Assembly: GCA_016859345.1 (NCBI GenBank)
Contig: CM029121.1
Coordinates: forward strand, 8,831,911 to 8,895,910
Length of the DNA stretch: 64,000 nt
Direction: 5' to 3'
Source of the DNA: Istiophorus platypterus
Taxonomy: Eukaryota > Chordata > Actinopteri > Istiophoriformes > Istiophoridae
This document shows, piece by piece, positions 47,525 through 51,730 of this stretch. Both the position numbers and the translations under genes were made by a program. Under the pieces are notes generated by a model. The model made no database searches and was not told the DNA's origin. It worked only from the letters and a program-made list of their open reading frames with translations. Positions within the stretch are counted from its first letter, which is position 1; each line of letters starts with the position of its first letter.

Positions 47525-50334
47525 AACACACAGCTCTGGGCTTTGATCACTCACATGCAGAATGACTCCTTTCTCCAGCAAGCTCTGCTTTTTGGCAGTC
47601 ATCACAAAGTAGTGCGTGTCATCCTTGTAGTAGACAATGTTTTCCAGGTCAATACCTAAAAAGACCAATAGAAAGACATATTGTTACATACCAAGCACAA
47701 TCCTTTTCCTTATTGCCATTGCTAACTGTCATGTCATCATTAGAGGTCAGGGGTGGCAGTTACATGACTCAGAGCACGTAACCAATCCCGAGGGATCATC
47801 ATGTCAGCAATAAACTGTGTACAGACTTGGCATCAAACCTAATGTTAAGCATTTTAATTGAGTGAGCTGAAAAATTCAGAACTGTGATCAAAGGACAGGT
47901 TATTTTTCCTATTTACCTTTTTGTTTTTTGGCATCTACTAATTCCAGGAACTAGCTGGAGTTCTTACAATTTACCTTACAATTTTTATTTTTAATGCTGC
48001 ATGTTAAGGTTCTATGTCACAGTTACTTTATCAAAAAACATTTTTTTGAAAATCCCTTTAAACTTAAGAAATGTAGCAGAGCGGAGCTGTTGCAGACCTG
48101 TTGCTTCTCTGAGGTCTTGAAAGAACTTCTGGTTGAAGATGAAGGCAACGCCGCTGATCTCCTCAACCTTTGCCTCTGCAGTTGTGTTTCTGTTGATGAA
48201 GTTAGCAGTGATGGCAATGGCAAGCTTGCCCCGGAACTCCTTACGACGAAACCCTGGAGATTACAGGGAAGAAGCAAGAGAGTGTGGTATCTTAAGGTCA
48301 GGGTTCAGGGTGCACACACCATGAACTATGACAACATAAATCCAAACGGTTTCTGCAAAAGAAGGTAAACACTCAAATTAAAAAAAAAAAAAAAAAAAAA
48401 CTAGTTTAATATGCCAACTTCTATTTGCTTTTATTTATGGCATACACAGTGTATGCCATAAATACAAGCAGATGTTTTGTATAACAAACAACTTTATAGT
48501 GCGTGAATGTAGTTCATGGTTATCCCAGAGGGAGCCTGTTGCTTTCCCTTCATCAGCAGCAGTCAGTAGTACAGAGAGGGGTCATGGTACTCTACTCCAC
48601 AGGGGTTCCCTTTACCAGTGCAGCAGTGTGTGAGGTCCAAGCCCTCATGAAGGAAACAGACAGACAATTCAACAATTCCTATTCTGCTCTGCTAGGAGGG
48701 AAAACACTTTCTGAAGTTGGATATAGCAGGCAGACACAAACAAACACACACAAAGATGTGCACAAATGCTCATTCATACACAAGGAACACAGTGAGGTCA
48801 AGCACCCAACCACAGCTGTACACAAGTGAGATCATAATCATTACAACTCACCTCCAAGTCCACGTGAAGAGACAAACAAACAGTGCTGCTTGTACTTTCT
48901 GTGCTTAGCTAAGTGTAATATGCATGACTCATGCATTTCTCACGCTAAGTACACGCAGACTTGCCTGGTAACGTGTTCCTCCGTCCATCTGCTCCAATGA
49001 TGACATCGAACTCCAGCTCACTGACAGGGTGTGTCCTGGGGTAGACCTCAGCCCTCCAGCCTATTCCTATGAAGAAACACAGCATGTGTAATCAGACAGA
49101 AATGCATCAATGGAGCCATGCTTAGAGCCTTTAGTTTAGTTTTTAGAGCCAGGTAGTTCTCTGATGAAACACATGTGCATTTTCAATTCATTTTTTCTCA
49201 GGCTGGTCTGGCTGCAGGCTTGACTCGCTTACTTTCAGTCTCTTGATCTTCAGGGGGTTCAATAAGACCCTTGAACTCTACATTGACATGGATCTCAATG
49301 CCCAGCAGAAGAGCCACTTTGAGCAGCATTAGCTGCAGCTGGCGAATACCTGCAAAACAAGGATAGAGAGAAACAAAACTCAAGTGAAGTAAGAACAGCA
49401 CAGCACCAAAATGCGTCTTCCAAATGCATACAAAACAACATAATCTGGATGAAAATATGACCAATGCATTAAGGAGTGCAAGCAAAGGAGAGCAAAATTA
49501 TGTCATGTGTACTCACTGATATGATCGATAGCACCTGCGCAGAACTTCCCATAGAACTTTTTGGCCCCAAGGCCCCTAAGGTCCTGGATGGTGAAGGGCC
49601 AGAGGTGCAGCACATTGTTCCTGGAGAACGCATCTCTCTTCTCCAGCAGCACCACTTTTGCCCCCAGGAAAGCCAGCTCGATGGCTGTACGTAAGCCGCA
49701 TGGCCCCGCACCAATGATCAGACACTAGAAACATGGAGACACGGGGGGTAAAAATGAGCAATAACAACCAAACATGTAGAAAACCAAGTCAGAGCAGTAC
49801 AATAACTATAACATTAACACAGACATTTTTACAGCAGTATCTCATTTTCGGGTCAGCGATGTAAACAATGAAACCCAGAGAAGGTGACAAACTTATATAA
49901 AGCAATGACAAGCCCATCTATCTGATAAGCATGAGCATCATATAACATGATTCCTTGACACAGAGGATCAGATTTTAACTTTCACCGAACTAAAGCCAGG
50001 ACCAAACACAGCCGCCCTTAAATTAATCATACGGTTACTGCTCATGTGGACTTACCTTTGAATTGACACAGGCACGACCCTTCTTGTACTCCTTATGGCT
50101 GGCCCTCTTGTCTAACTTGGCCCAGAGTGCCTTAGCCTTCCAGTAGTTGAGCTTGGACTTGAGCTTGTGATAGAAGACCCTGTACTCGGTGGGCTTGACT
50201 TCCAGGTGGTCACACAGCTCCTGGAAAGCCTTGAGTGTGCCCTTACATGTGGTCGCCTGGACGAAGTTATCAAACAGGGCATGGGACTTGTTCACCCCAT
50301 CTCCTCCTATTGCACCAGCGCCTCCATCCCCCAT
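7607..50334 (-). CDS. mical3: mical3, F-actin methionine monooxygenase MICAL3 (43 coding exons)
   Basis: Multidomain flavoprotein that uses NADPH and O2 to oxidise actin methionines and disassemble filaments; the family also couples to Rab8-type GTPases through the C-terminal bMERB domain. All 43 exons have matching splice sites and phases, 7,482 nt in total including the stop. Order: FAD monooxygenase (residues ~1-490, GAGPCG, GADGRRN and VGDSLLEPFWPMGTG motifs), CH (~520-625), basic linker, eight phase-0 cassettes, LIM, acidic and DQ/EL repeats, Pro/Ser/Lys-rich region, coiled-coil bMERB ending SKGYNLNWT. The start ATG at 50334 has a strong context (ACCATGG). Identity as MICAL3 rather than MICAL2 rests on YRLSGYAQRKRPA, KRLRGTPERIELENYRLS and the full bMERB tail. 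In fish it is probably mical3a. Confidence 0.95.
7918..7991 (-). CDS. mical3: mical3 coding exon 42 (bMERB)
   Basis: Encodes ARELELEDRQSRLQQELRER then MAVE. The acceptor is CCCCAAG|TGC and the donor GAAG|GTAATG. Confidence 0.97.
9275..9374 (-). CDS. mical3: mical3 coding exon 41 (bMERB)
   Basis: Encodes GMGKKDDPKLMQEWFKLVQE, then KNALVRYESELMIF. The acceptor is CCTCCAG|GCA and the donor ATATT|GTAAGT. It is separated from exon 40 by the largest intron within the coding part (about 8 kb). Confidence 0.97.
9424..9454 (+). repeat. (ACTGAC)n short tandem repeat
   Basis: About five near-perfect ACTGAC units. Confidence 0.85.
9633..9735 (+). repeat. CACA/CAGA microsatellite
   Basis: Mixed CACACA, CAGACAGA and GACACAGA units over about 100 bp. 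Confidence 0.9.
12205..12229 (+). repeat. (GA)n microsatellite
   Basis: About 12 GA units inside a longer purine-rich stretch. Confidence 0.9.
14497..14944. mobile_element. Miniature inverted-repeat element with TTAA flanks
   Basis: The left end AGGATAAGGCTGAT and the inverse of the right end AGGATAAGGCTGGT match at 13 of 14 positions. Both ends are bordered by TTAA, as expected of piggyBac-type target duplications. It is about 448 bp long with no coding capacity, so it is non-autonomous. Confidence 0.75.
15465..15494 (+). repeat. Poly-A / poly-G tract
   Basis: About 22 A residues followed directly by about 8 G residues. Confidence 0.9.
16519..16545 (+). repeat. Poly-A tract
   Basis: Uninterrupted run of about 27 A in an intron. 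Confidence 0.9.
17403..17496 (-). CDS. mical3: mical3 coding exon 40 (bMERB)
   Basis: Encodes IIQRQLEQVEEKQRQLEERG then VAVEKALRGEA. The acceptor is TGCTCAG|ATT and the donor GCAG|GTAACA. Confidence 0.97.
17497..18773 (-). other. mical3 intron 39
   Basis: AT-rich intron. No additional exon or repeat of note recognised. Confidence 0.7.
18774..18881 (-). CDS. mical3: mical3 coding exon 39 (start of bMERB domain)
   Basis: 36 codons, phase 0 to 0, KTYTEEELNAKLTRRVQKAA then RRQAKQEELKRLHRAQ, nearly identical to mammalian MICAL3. It begins the three-helix Rab-binding bMERB domain. Confidence 0.97.
19659..19709 (-). CDS. mical3: mical3 coding exon 38 (51-nt cassette)
   Basis: 17 codons, phase 0 to 0, SVYVPHALAFKRSYATK. 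The acceptor TCTTCCCCAAG|TCT follows a T-rich tract; the donor is AAG|GTAGTA. Small, in frame, and probably optional. Confidence 0.68.
19710..21395 (-). other. mical3 intron 37
   Basis: AT-rich intron holding a degenerate inverted-repeat element (20661..21146). Otherwise nothing recognised. Confidence 0.65.
20661..21146. mobile_element. Degenerate hAT-like miniature element
   Basis: The left end AGGATGCACCAGTCTGA and the inverse of the right end AGGTTTGCACCAATCTGA align with a few differences. Internal GATCGGGTATTGG and TATTGGCCGATACCC motifs are typical of a common 'GATGCACCGAT' family of vertebrate miniature elements. About 486 bp, no coding capacity; a clear 8-bp target duplication could not be recognised. 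Confidence 0.6.
21396..21572 (-). CDS. mical3: mical3 coding exon 37 (Lys/Glu-rich cassette)
   Basis: 59 codons, phase 0 to 0, starting RHMDIFDLVSGMQKESLKEE and continuing as an almost uninterrupted Lys/Arg/Glu run to KDDEE. It would form a long charged single helix ahead of the bMERB domain. The acceptor is CACTCCTAG|CGA and the donor GAG|GTATTG. I know no counterpart in the canonical mammalian protein, so it is probably optional. Confidence 0.72.
22174..22268 (-). CDS. mical3: mical3 coding exon 36
   Basis: Encodes DLKSRRNLSFSEDSDLSCDD then VLERSSQRSKAD, matching RRQLSFSEDSDLSSDDVLEKSS of mammalian MICAL3. The acceptor is GTTACAG|ACT and the donor GAT|GTGAGT; phase 0 out. Confidence 0.95.
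22367..24416 (-). CDS. mical3: mical3 coding exon 35 (large Pro/Ser/Lys-rich exon)
   Basis: A single 2,050-nt exon, about 683 residues, mostly disordered. Conserved landmarks in order: TRFFPDPFIPEE; a run of PVASP-type repeats; EEFWLKSAEIRKSLGLTPLD; SSSGLGLNGS; STMLTPPSSPPPP; RKSFVETVEEIPFADDVEET; AEERMRAREKSVKSPALKDA; GKSKKRSSLFSPRKNKKEKK; LWKAVFSGYKKDKKKKDDK. The same blocks occur in this order in mammalian MICAL3. The acceptor is TTTTCCAG|ATA and the donor TCAG|GTGAGA. In the family this region holds phosphosites and binds partners such as ELKS. Confidence 0.97.
24498..24577 (-). CDS. mical3: mical3 coding exon 34
   Basis: Encodes EPSSISPVQKEDVVLSPLKS then SPEPETQ. It ends in phase 0 at donor CAG|GTGAGA. 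Confidence 0.85.
24673..24786 (-). CDS. mical3: mical3 coding exon 33
   Basis: Encodes DDIPSDAEAEARLQQSEHAE, then AIPEEDKKSESDEMASSI. The acceptor is TTCCAG|ATG and the donor ATTG|GTACAT. Confidence 0.85.
24957..25031 (-). CDS. mical3: mical3 coding exon 32
   Basis: Encodes the acidic EPCEDEDLDAEADSPDMEPG then TEMDQ. The acceptor is GCACCAG|AAC and the donor CAGG|GTAAGC. Confidence 0.85.
25032..26289 (-). other. mical3 intron 31
   Basis: AT-rich intron with a poly-A tract of about 22 at 25186..25207. No exon recognised. Confidence 0.7.
26290..26352 (-). CDS. mical3: mical3 coding exon 31
   Basis: Encodes APAHTSARNEAVRVWLESMS then G. The acceptor is GAACGTAG|CAC and the donor GGAG|GTAGCT; phases 1 to 1. 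Confidence 0.75.
26808..26969 (-). CDS. mical3: mical3 coding exon 30
   Basis: Encodes ARNLQIQQLLQPVDPQAIPG, LVRTHLDSGEEKDGHLGSAS and QLSQPSELTQPSST. The acceptor is CATTTAG|CC and the donor ACAG|GTAACC. It corresponds to the RLQQVMHAADP region of mammalian MICAL3. Confidence 0.82.
27603..27695 (-). CDS. mical3: mical3 coding exon 29
   Basis: Encodes EGDYCPWDRELQSGLWLEKY followed by LTDEEDVGTFK. The acceptor is CTGGCAG|AGG and the donor AAAG|GTAGCA; phases 1 to 1. The acceptor lies about 45 nt from a large TA/CA repeat block. Confidence 0.85.
27737..27975 (+). repeat. Compound (TA)/(CA)/(GT) microsatellite with large palindrome
   Basis: TA and TACACA repeats, then (GT)11 at 27861..27882 directly followed by (AC)13 at 27883..27908, then more TA/TG repeats. 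The GT-to-AC junction is a perfect inverted repeat with 22-bp arms and no spacer. Confidence 0.92.
28237..28562 (-). CDS. mical3: mical3 coding exon 28 (DQ and EL repeats, acidic)
   Basis: Encodes SSSESDMEEEDEQED, then DQ repeated about six times and EL repeated about four times, then the conserved SDLGGVPWKEAVELHAKL, then a long Glu/Asp run ending DEDEESSDG. The repeats come from perfect DNA hexamer arrays (28451..28524). Confidence 0.93.
28451..28524 (+). repeat. Coding hexamer arrays (CTCCAG-type and GATCCT-type)
   Basis: Perfect tandem arrays of CCAGCT and GATCCT hexamers inside mical3 exon 28. On the minus strand they encode the EL and DQ dipeptide repeats. Confidence 0.92.
28835..28990 (+). 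mobile_element. Fragment of teleost 'GGGCTGCAACTAA' repeat family (3' half)
   Basis: Contains AAATTGCTTCTTTTGTCCAA, AAAGATATTC, TTCACAGGCTGGGAACAGAG and the closing AAATGATTCATTAATTATCA. These occur in this order in the second half of a repeat family I recognise from many fish genomes. The 5' half is missing. Confidence 0.55.
29028..29223 (-). CDS. mical3: mical3 coding exon 27
   Basis: Encodes PEVNGLQEPSLAKRLRGTPE, RIELENYRLSLQREEELEEV and PEETLAEHNLSSVLDKATDA, a conserved MICAL3 helix after the LIM domain. The acceptor is TCTCAG|CAC and the donor CCAG|GTAGGA. Confidence 0.95.
29224..31604 (-). other. Intron between mical3 exons 26 and 27
   Basis: AT-rich, 2.4 kb beyond the read-through stop. 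No exon recognised; no obvious AATAAA on the minus strand was found to end the short isoform. Confidence 0.6.
31605..31904 (-). CDS. mical3: mical3 alternative terminal exon 26L (read-through, hydrophobic C-terminus)
   Basis: If the donor at 31810 is not used, the frame stays open for 68 more codons to TAG at 31607..31605. Third positions are mostly C or G, as in real coding sequence. The extension contains GVGVALRTLRRTISWTC and ends PFLCTYCIYLFCCFTINVLL then NLL, a Cys-containing hydrophobic C-terminus that looks like a tail anchor. This form would end MICAL3 just after the LIM domain, without the bMERB region. No clear poly(A) signal was found downstream. Confidence 0.6.
   Translation of the reverse strand, partial: ENQAPQTPTATVDAPGRAMAVAAPLAELQPSGTPLSSLAVAVAPCRLAMGVGVALRTLRRTISWTCHQVAHNPLDSPFLCTYCIYLFCCFTINVLLNLL
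31811..31904 (-). CDS. mical3: mical3 coding exon 26 (spliced form)
   Basis: Encodes ENQAPQTPTATVDAPGRAMA then VAAPLAELQPS, similar to the ATTDANGRANAVASS part of mammalian MICAL3. The acceptor is CTTTGCAG|GAG. The internal donor TCAG|GTACCC leaves one base that joins exon 27 in frame. Confidence 0.85.
32146..32240 (-). CDS. mical3: mical3 coding exon 25 (LIM domain, end)
   Basis: Encodes GKFYCKPHYCYRLSGYAQRK and then RPAPSPAPVTAK, supplying the last zinc ligands. The motif is diagnostic for MICAL3. The acceptor is CCTGCAG|GGA and the donor AAG|GTGCCT. Phase 0 out. Confidence 0.96.
33087..33273 (-). CDS. mical3: mical3 coding exon 24 (LIM domain, first part)
   Basis: Encodes GSLRKEFPVNIGGSDVCFFC, RKRVYVMERLSAEGKFFHRS and CFKCDYCGTTLRLSSYAFDV, with the first zinc finger (CxxC, H, C) and the start of the second. 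Confidence 0.97.
33507..33530 (+). repeat. (AAAC)n repeat
   Basis: About six AAAC units in an intron. Confidence 0.85.
33766..33876 (-). CDS. mical3: mical3 coding exon 23 (cassette before LIM)
   Basis: 37 codons, phase 0 to 0, RYVRMYTGGISSLAEQIANQ then LQSQEVPPKPLPEKRDL. A YTGG.SSLAEQIANQL segment occurs before the LIM domain in long MICAL2/3 isoforms as I remember them. The acceptor is TTAATAG|CGC and the donor TTG|GTAAGC. Confidence 0.85.
33877..35183 (-). other. mical3 intron between cassettes 22 and 23
   Basis: AT-rich with a poly-A run at 34149..34170. No further cassette recognised, although short open stretches exist. Confidence 0.6.
35184..35285 (-). CDS. mical3: mical3 coding exon 22 (cassette B2)
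   Basis: 34 codons, phase 0 to 0, PKKKPSRFFMEQWYLAQAQS then PPDSPPSSSDTLRQ. The acceptor is TTTGTGGAG|CCC and the donor CAG|GTAGTC. The first nine residues are identical to exon 20. Confidence 0.8.
35286..36384 (-). other. mical3 intron between cassettes A2 and B2
   Basis: AT-rich intron with a short AAT repeat near 36202. No exon recognised. Confidence 0.65.
36385..36498 (-). CDS. mical3: mical3 coding exon 21 (cassette A2)
   Basis: 38 codons, phase 0 to 0, ESAGPLHSDDQMPLYVLSIQ then ERAEQLVSQFECKPFGPK. The acceptor is TCTGCAG|GAG and the donor AAG|GTGAAC, the same donor hexamer as exon 19. Confidence 0.8.
36908..37012 (-). CDS. mical3: mical3 coding exon 20 (cassette B1)
   Basis: 35 codons, phase 0 to 0, PKKKPSRFFLEQWHLSRGLT then ESPGSPQSSPDFSIK. 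The acceptor is CACGGAG|CCT and the donor AAG|GTTAGG. It closely resembles exon 22. Confidence 0.8.
37164..37277 (-). CDS. mical3: mical3 coding exon 19 (cassette A1)
   Basis: 38 codons, phase 0 to 0, EWKPLHLTDPGPIHIPGIQE then RADRLISRFKGKHDKPPK. The acceptor is CTCGGCAG|GAA and the donor AAG|GTGAAC. It is the same length as exon 21 and similar in sequence, so the two look like duplicates. Confidence 0.8.
37492..37554 (-). CDS. mical3: mical3 coding exon 18 (cassette, acidic)
   Basis: 21 codons, phase 0 to 0, HLRKSPEEDELEYYERPQKY then G. The acceptor is TCTGCCCTCAAG|CAT and the donor GGG|GTAGAG. Confidence 0.7.
38025..38135 (-). CDS. mical3: mical3 coding exon 17 (cassette, Ser-rich)
   Basis: 37 codons, phase 0 to 0, ARSGADLLSSSGSRSCPKKT then ILLPSSSSTSSLSLHSE. 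The acceptor ATCTCCAAAG|GCC follows a long pyrimidine tract of TCATCC repeats; the donor is GAG|GTGACA. Likely a disordered, phosphorylatable segment. Confidence 0.72.
38136..39990 (-). other. mical3 intron between cassettes 16 and 17
   Basis: Contains a poly-T run (38552..38571), a GAA/AGA repeat (39225..39262) and a C14 run (39860..39873). No exon recognised. Confidence 0.65.
39991..40074 (-). CDS. mical3: mical3 coding exon 16 (cassette)
   Basis: 28 codons, phase 0 to 0, RRTQQQEQLSMRYKEKIKCQ then TLPSRGEQ. The acceptor is GGTTCAG|AGA and the donor CAG|GTATGC. It is absent from the canonical mammalian MICAL3 protein I remember, so it is probably alternatively spliced. A C14 run (G14 on the transcript) lies about 118 nt into the next intron. 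Confidence 0.78.
40429..40617 (-). CDS. mical3: Candidate alternative mical3 first exon with hydrophobic anchor, or shorter cassette
   Basis: From an ATG with a good context (ATCATGG) 63 codons run open to donor AAG|GTAAAG in phase 0, the phase every following cassette needs. The start is MDRFMMPCMVILALLMASFA followed by VTHLYLATKG, a hydrophobic run of about 20 residues like a signal anchor, then a Pro-rich tail ending APVPAWRK. No acceptor AG lies close before the ATG, so this could be a 5' exon from an internal promoter. Alternatively an internal acceptor (CACAAAG|GGG) makes a 102-nt phase-0 cassette covering only GDSLPNLD to AWRK, the hydrophobic part then being a translated pyrimidine tract. 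Confidence 0.5.
41550..41723 (-). CDS. mical3: mical3 coding exon 15
   Basis: 58 codons, phase 0 to 0. Variable front (EEVARTGRDDRPSV), then the conserved VKVMATQLLAKFEENAPAQ ending PFKRQ. In the mammalian canonical protein the equivalent residues run straight into the LIM-domain exon; the phase here permits that too. Confidence 0.94.
41838..41900 (-). CDS. mical3: mical3 coding exon 14
   Basis: 21 codons, phase 0 to 0, DKKEKDVDGLGKRRKTSQSE then E. It matches the basic KKEKD..GKRRKTSQSEE segment of MICAL3, a probable nuclear-localisation-like cluster. Confidence 0.93.
42018..42136 (-). CDS. mical3: mical3 coding exon 13
   Basis: Encodes DNHNLSPEEKAALIASTKSP, then ISFLSKLGQSIAISRKRNPK, the post-CH helix and the start of the basic linker. 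Phase 0 out. Confidence 0.95.
42320..42516 (-). CDS. mical3: mical3 coding exon 12 (CH domain, second half)
   Basis: Encodes DFDSLDERDQERNNQLGFDV, AEKEFGISPCMTGKEMSSVV, EPDKLSMVMYLSQFYEMFKD and a short TVPPG linker, completing the CH domain. Confidence 0.96.
43688..43835 (-). CDS. mical3: mical3 coding exon 11 (CH domain, first half)
   Basis: Encodes ESIARSSKLLNWCQRQTEGY, RNVNVTDLTMSWKSGLALCA and LIHRYRPDL, the first part of a calponin-homology domain with the usual W..G.ALCALIH core. Confidence 0.96.
44576..44669 (-). CDS. mical3: mical3 coding exon 10
   Basis: Encodes VRHLFDTGESREMRIDIENV and then INTSTPKLTRN, the linker between monooxygenase and CH domain. The donor is AACG|GTTTGT. Confidence 0.94.
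44779..44905 (-). CDS. mical3: mical3 coding exon 9
   Basis: Encodes ESIYRLLPQTTPENVSKNFS, then HYSVDPTTRYPNISLNFLKP and SQ, the end of the monooxygenase region. Confidence 0.95.
45186..45290 (+). repeat. GT-rich imperfect microsatellite
   Basis: Imperfect GTGTGT/GTTTGT repeats. On the transcript they give a CA-rich stretch starting about 20 nt after the donor of mical3 exon 8. Confidence 0.8.
45308..45423 (-). CDS. mical3: mical3 coding exon 8
   Basis: Encodes PFWPMGTGIARGFLAAMDSG, then WMVKSWAQGKAPLEVLAER, completing the FAD site. The acceptor is TCTCCAG|CCC and the donor GAGAG|GTTAGG, a less usual donor with T at +3. Confidence 0.96.
45610..45867 (-). CDS. mical3: mical3 coding exon 7
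   Basis: 86 codons, phase 0 to 0: DYADTELLLSRANVDQVALL and SYAREAADFSTSQQLPALDF, then the AINHYGQPDVAMFDFTCMYA stretch, ending in LLVALVGDSLLE. The GD motif contacts FAD. The acceptor is CCGTAG|GAC and the donor GAG|GTGAGA. Confidence 0.96.
45868..47430 (-). other. mical3 intron 6 (main part)
   Basis: AT-rich intron sequence between the microsatellite and exon 7. No exon recognised. Confidence 0.65.
47430..47522 (+). repeat. (CA)46 microsatellite
   Basis: An uninterrupted run of about 46 CA units; on the mical3 transcript it is a UG repeat beginning about 32 nt after the exon 6 donor. Confidence 0.97.
47555..47655 (-). CDS. mical3: mical3 coding exon 6
   Basis: Encodes GIDLENIVYYKDDTHYFVMT and then AKKQSLLEKGVILH. 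It ends in phase 0 at donor CAT|GTGAGT, about 30 bases before a long CA/TG microsatellite. Confidence 0.96.
48098..48253 (-). CDS. mical3: mical3 coding exon 5
   Basis: Encodes GFRRKEFRGKLAIAITANFI, then NRNTTAEAKVEEISGVAFIF and NQKFFQDLREAT. The acceptor is CTCCAG|GGTTTC and the donor ACAG|GTCTGC. Confidence 0.96.
48432..48464. repeat. Perfect 33-bp palindrome
   Basis: TATTTATGGCATACAC, one spacer base A, then its exact reverse complement. It lies in mical3 intron 4, about 30 bp from a poly-A run. Confidence 0.93.
48965..49066 (-). CDS. mical3: mical3 coding exon 4 (DG motif)
   Basis: Encodes RIGWRAEVYPRTHPVSELEF and then DVIIGADGRRNTLP with the monooxygenase DG motif. Its donor is CAG|GCAAGT, a GC-AG intron rather than GT-AG; no usable GT lies nearby that keeps the frame. 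Confidence 0.94.
49233..49349 (-). CDS. mical3: mical3 coding exon 3
   Basis: Encodes SIRQLQLMLLKVALLLGIEI followed by HVNVEFKGLIEPPEDQETE, part of the monooxygenase fold. The acceptor is TTGCAG|GTATTC and the donor GAAA|GTAAGC. Confidence 0.96.
49517..49724 (-). CDS. mical3: mical3 coding exon 2 (FAD-binding GxGxxG)
   Basis: Encodes CLIIGAGPCGLRTAIELAFL with the dinucleotide-binding GxGxxG, the acidic end of the second strand (VVLLEKRD), then NNVLHLWPFTIQDLRGLGAK and KFYGKFCAGAIDHI. The acceptor is TTCTAG|TGT and the donor ATCA|GTGAGT. Confidence 0.97.
50056..50334 (-). CDS. mical3: mical3 coding exon 1
   Basis: 93 codons, phase 0 out. After a Gly-rich start comes DNFVQATTCKGTLKAFQELC, then HLEVKPTEYRVFYHKLKSKL and NYWKAKALWAKLDKRASHKE. 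This is the MICAL-specific N-terminal helical cap on the FAD domain. Donor AAG|GTAAGG-like with CTTAC on the plus strand. Confidence 0.96.
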
Positions 50335-50461
50335 GGTCCAGACTCACACAGGGCTGTGAGGGCCCTTCCCCCCTAAGGCAGGGGTCTCTGGGTCCAGCCC
50401 TAGCCCTGGAACACACGCTCTCTGGTGGCGGGCTTTAACTCAGGCCTCAGGCATCTTCATT
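50335..50461 (-). other. mical3: mical3 5' UTR part of the start-codon exon
   Basis: The sequence upstream of the start codon reaches a good acceptor (CCCTCTTGCTGACAG|A) at 50461, so this exon is preceded by an intron and the promoter lies further 5'. A short upstream frame, MKMPEA then stop, lies at 50460..50440. Confidence 0.6.
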
Positions 50462-51689
50462 CTGTCAGCAAGAGGGATAGAAATAATACTTAGTGAATCA
50501 CAGAAGATAATTCAGCATTCTCCTGCAAAGTTTAAGACTGAAAAAAAACTTAACTACATGTTGCAATTGGGCAGAAAAGCTTTTGAATGCTTGAAGGATA
50601 TTAATACTGTCCAATCAAACATAAGAGGAAACTTTAATTAGAGACTACATGAACTTTATGAAGGACACAATGAGAGATTACCCATGATTACTTGTCTCTT
50701 CTGGCACCCTCTTATTGAAGTGGGCCCTGAACTTCTCTCACTAAACAACCACACGTATAAACACTGGTCAAACAAGCAATCAAAGCAGGAACTGAGGATA
50801 AAGACCAGGTCATTTAAGGTCTCGCTGTCATTCTCCTGCAGTGACATGACCTAAAACAACCTCTTATCTGTCTAGGAATGAGGCTGATGGACACAGGAAG
50901 GGCACTGAACCTACACAAAGCCAAACAGGAAACACACAGGGCACAAATGTGCGGACATGTCTGTGTGGCACGGAATCACTCCAGACATTGGAAACAGCCA
51001 GTTGGTCCAAAAAAAATGCTGCCAAACTAAACACATTCCTATTCATTTAAGAAAATGATGTGGCAATGTTAAGAAGAAGCCAGATCGTACCAACAATTTT
51101 GCTCCACTGTAAATGGCCTGTGGTTTGTTATAGCTTCCTGTGTAAATACTGGGTGAAAGTTGACTTTTTGCTGTCGTTTTACCTGCTATGACTTGCAGCA
51201 GTAGAGCTTTATGTGTTCTGTTTCTTAACCCCCAAGGGGACGACATCGTTCATGTTTGCTTTGGCATTTGTAGCTCAGATGTCATGACTGGAATTTCTGG
51301 ATGGGTTCTCCCTTTAACTCTGACTGTATTTAGCAGCTGTTAAAAGATTAGTCTTACTCAACATCAAATTTGGGCATAAAGGGTAGATATGGAGAAGGGT
51401 GAAAGAAATGTCACAAAGTGCATGCGAAAATTGTTGATGATGACTGCAAAAAAACAAAAACAAAAAAAACAAAACAAAACTTGTTTGCTCAAGTCTATTT
51501 GATGAATAATACAGTTTAAAGCAAGCAGTGCTTCCAGTTCACATTATTGCCCAGGACAACAATGCAGAAACTTACCTTGCTTTTTCAATATTCAGTAACT
51601 CAGCAAATAGGAACATTTATGTAACTTTCTGCCATTTAACATGTCAGGGTATCCCAAGAATTAGCATCACTTAGAAAATAAACTAAATA

Positions 51690-51730
51690 CTAAACGGTTC
51701 AATATTTTGGGAAACGCACAAATATGAAGC
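51690..51730 (+). mobile_element. Short relic of a common fish repeat end
   Basis: GTTCAATATTTTGGGAAACGC resembles the terminal 'TTCGACATTTTGGGAAATACGC' of a fish repeat family also represented at about 61.2-61.4 kb. Only the end is recognisable. Confidence 0.4.

Noticed and set aside
7607..50334. Identity as mical2 or mical1 instead of mical3
   Set aside because: The post-LIM motif YRLSGYAQRKRPA, the KRLRGTPERIELENYRLS helix, the order of blocks in the large exon and the bMERB end all follow MICAL3.
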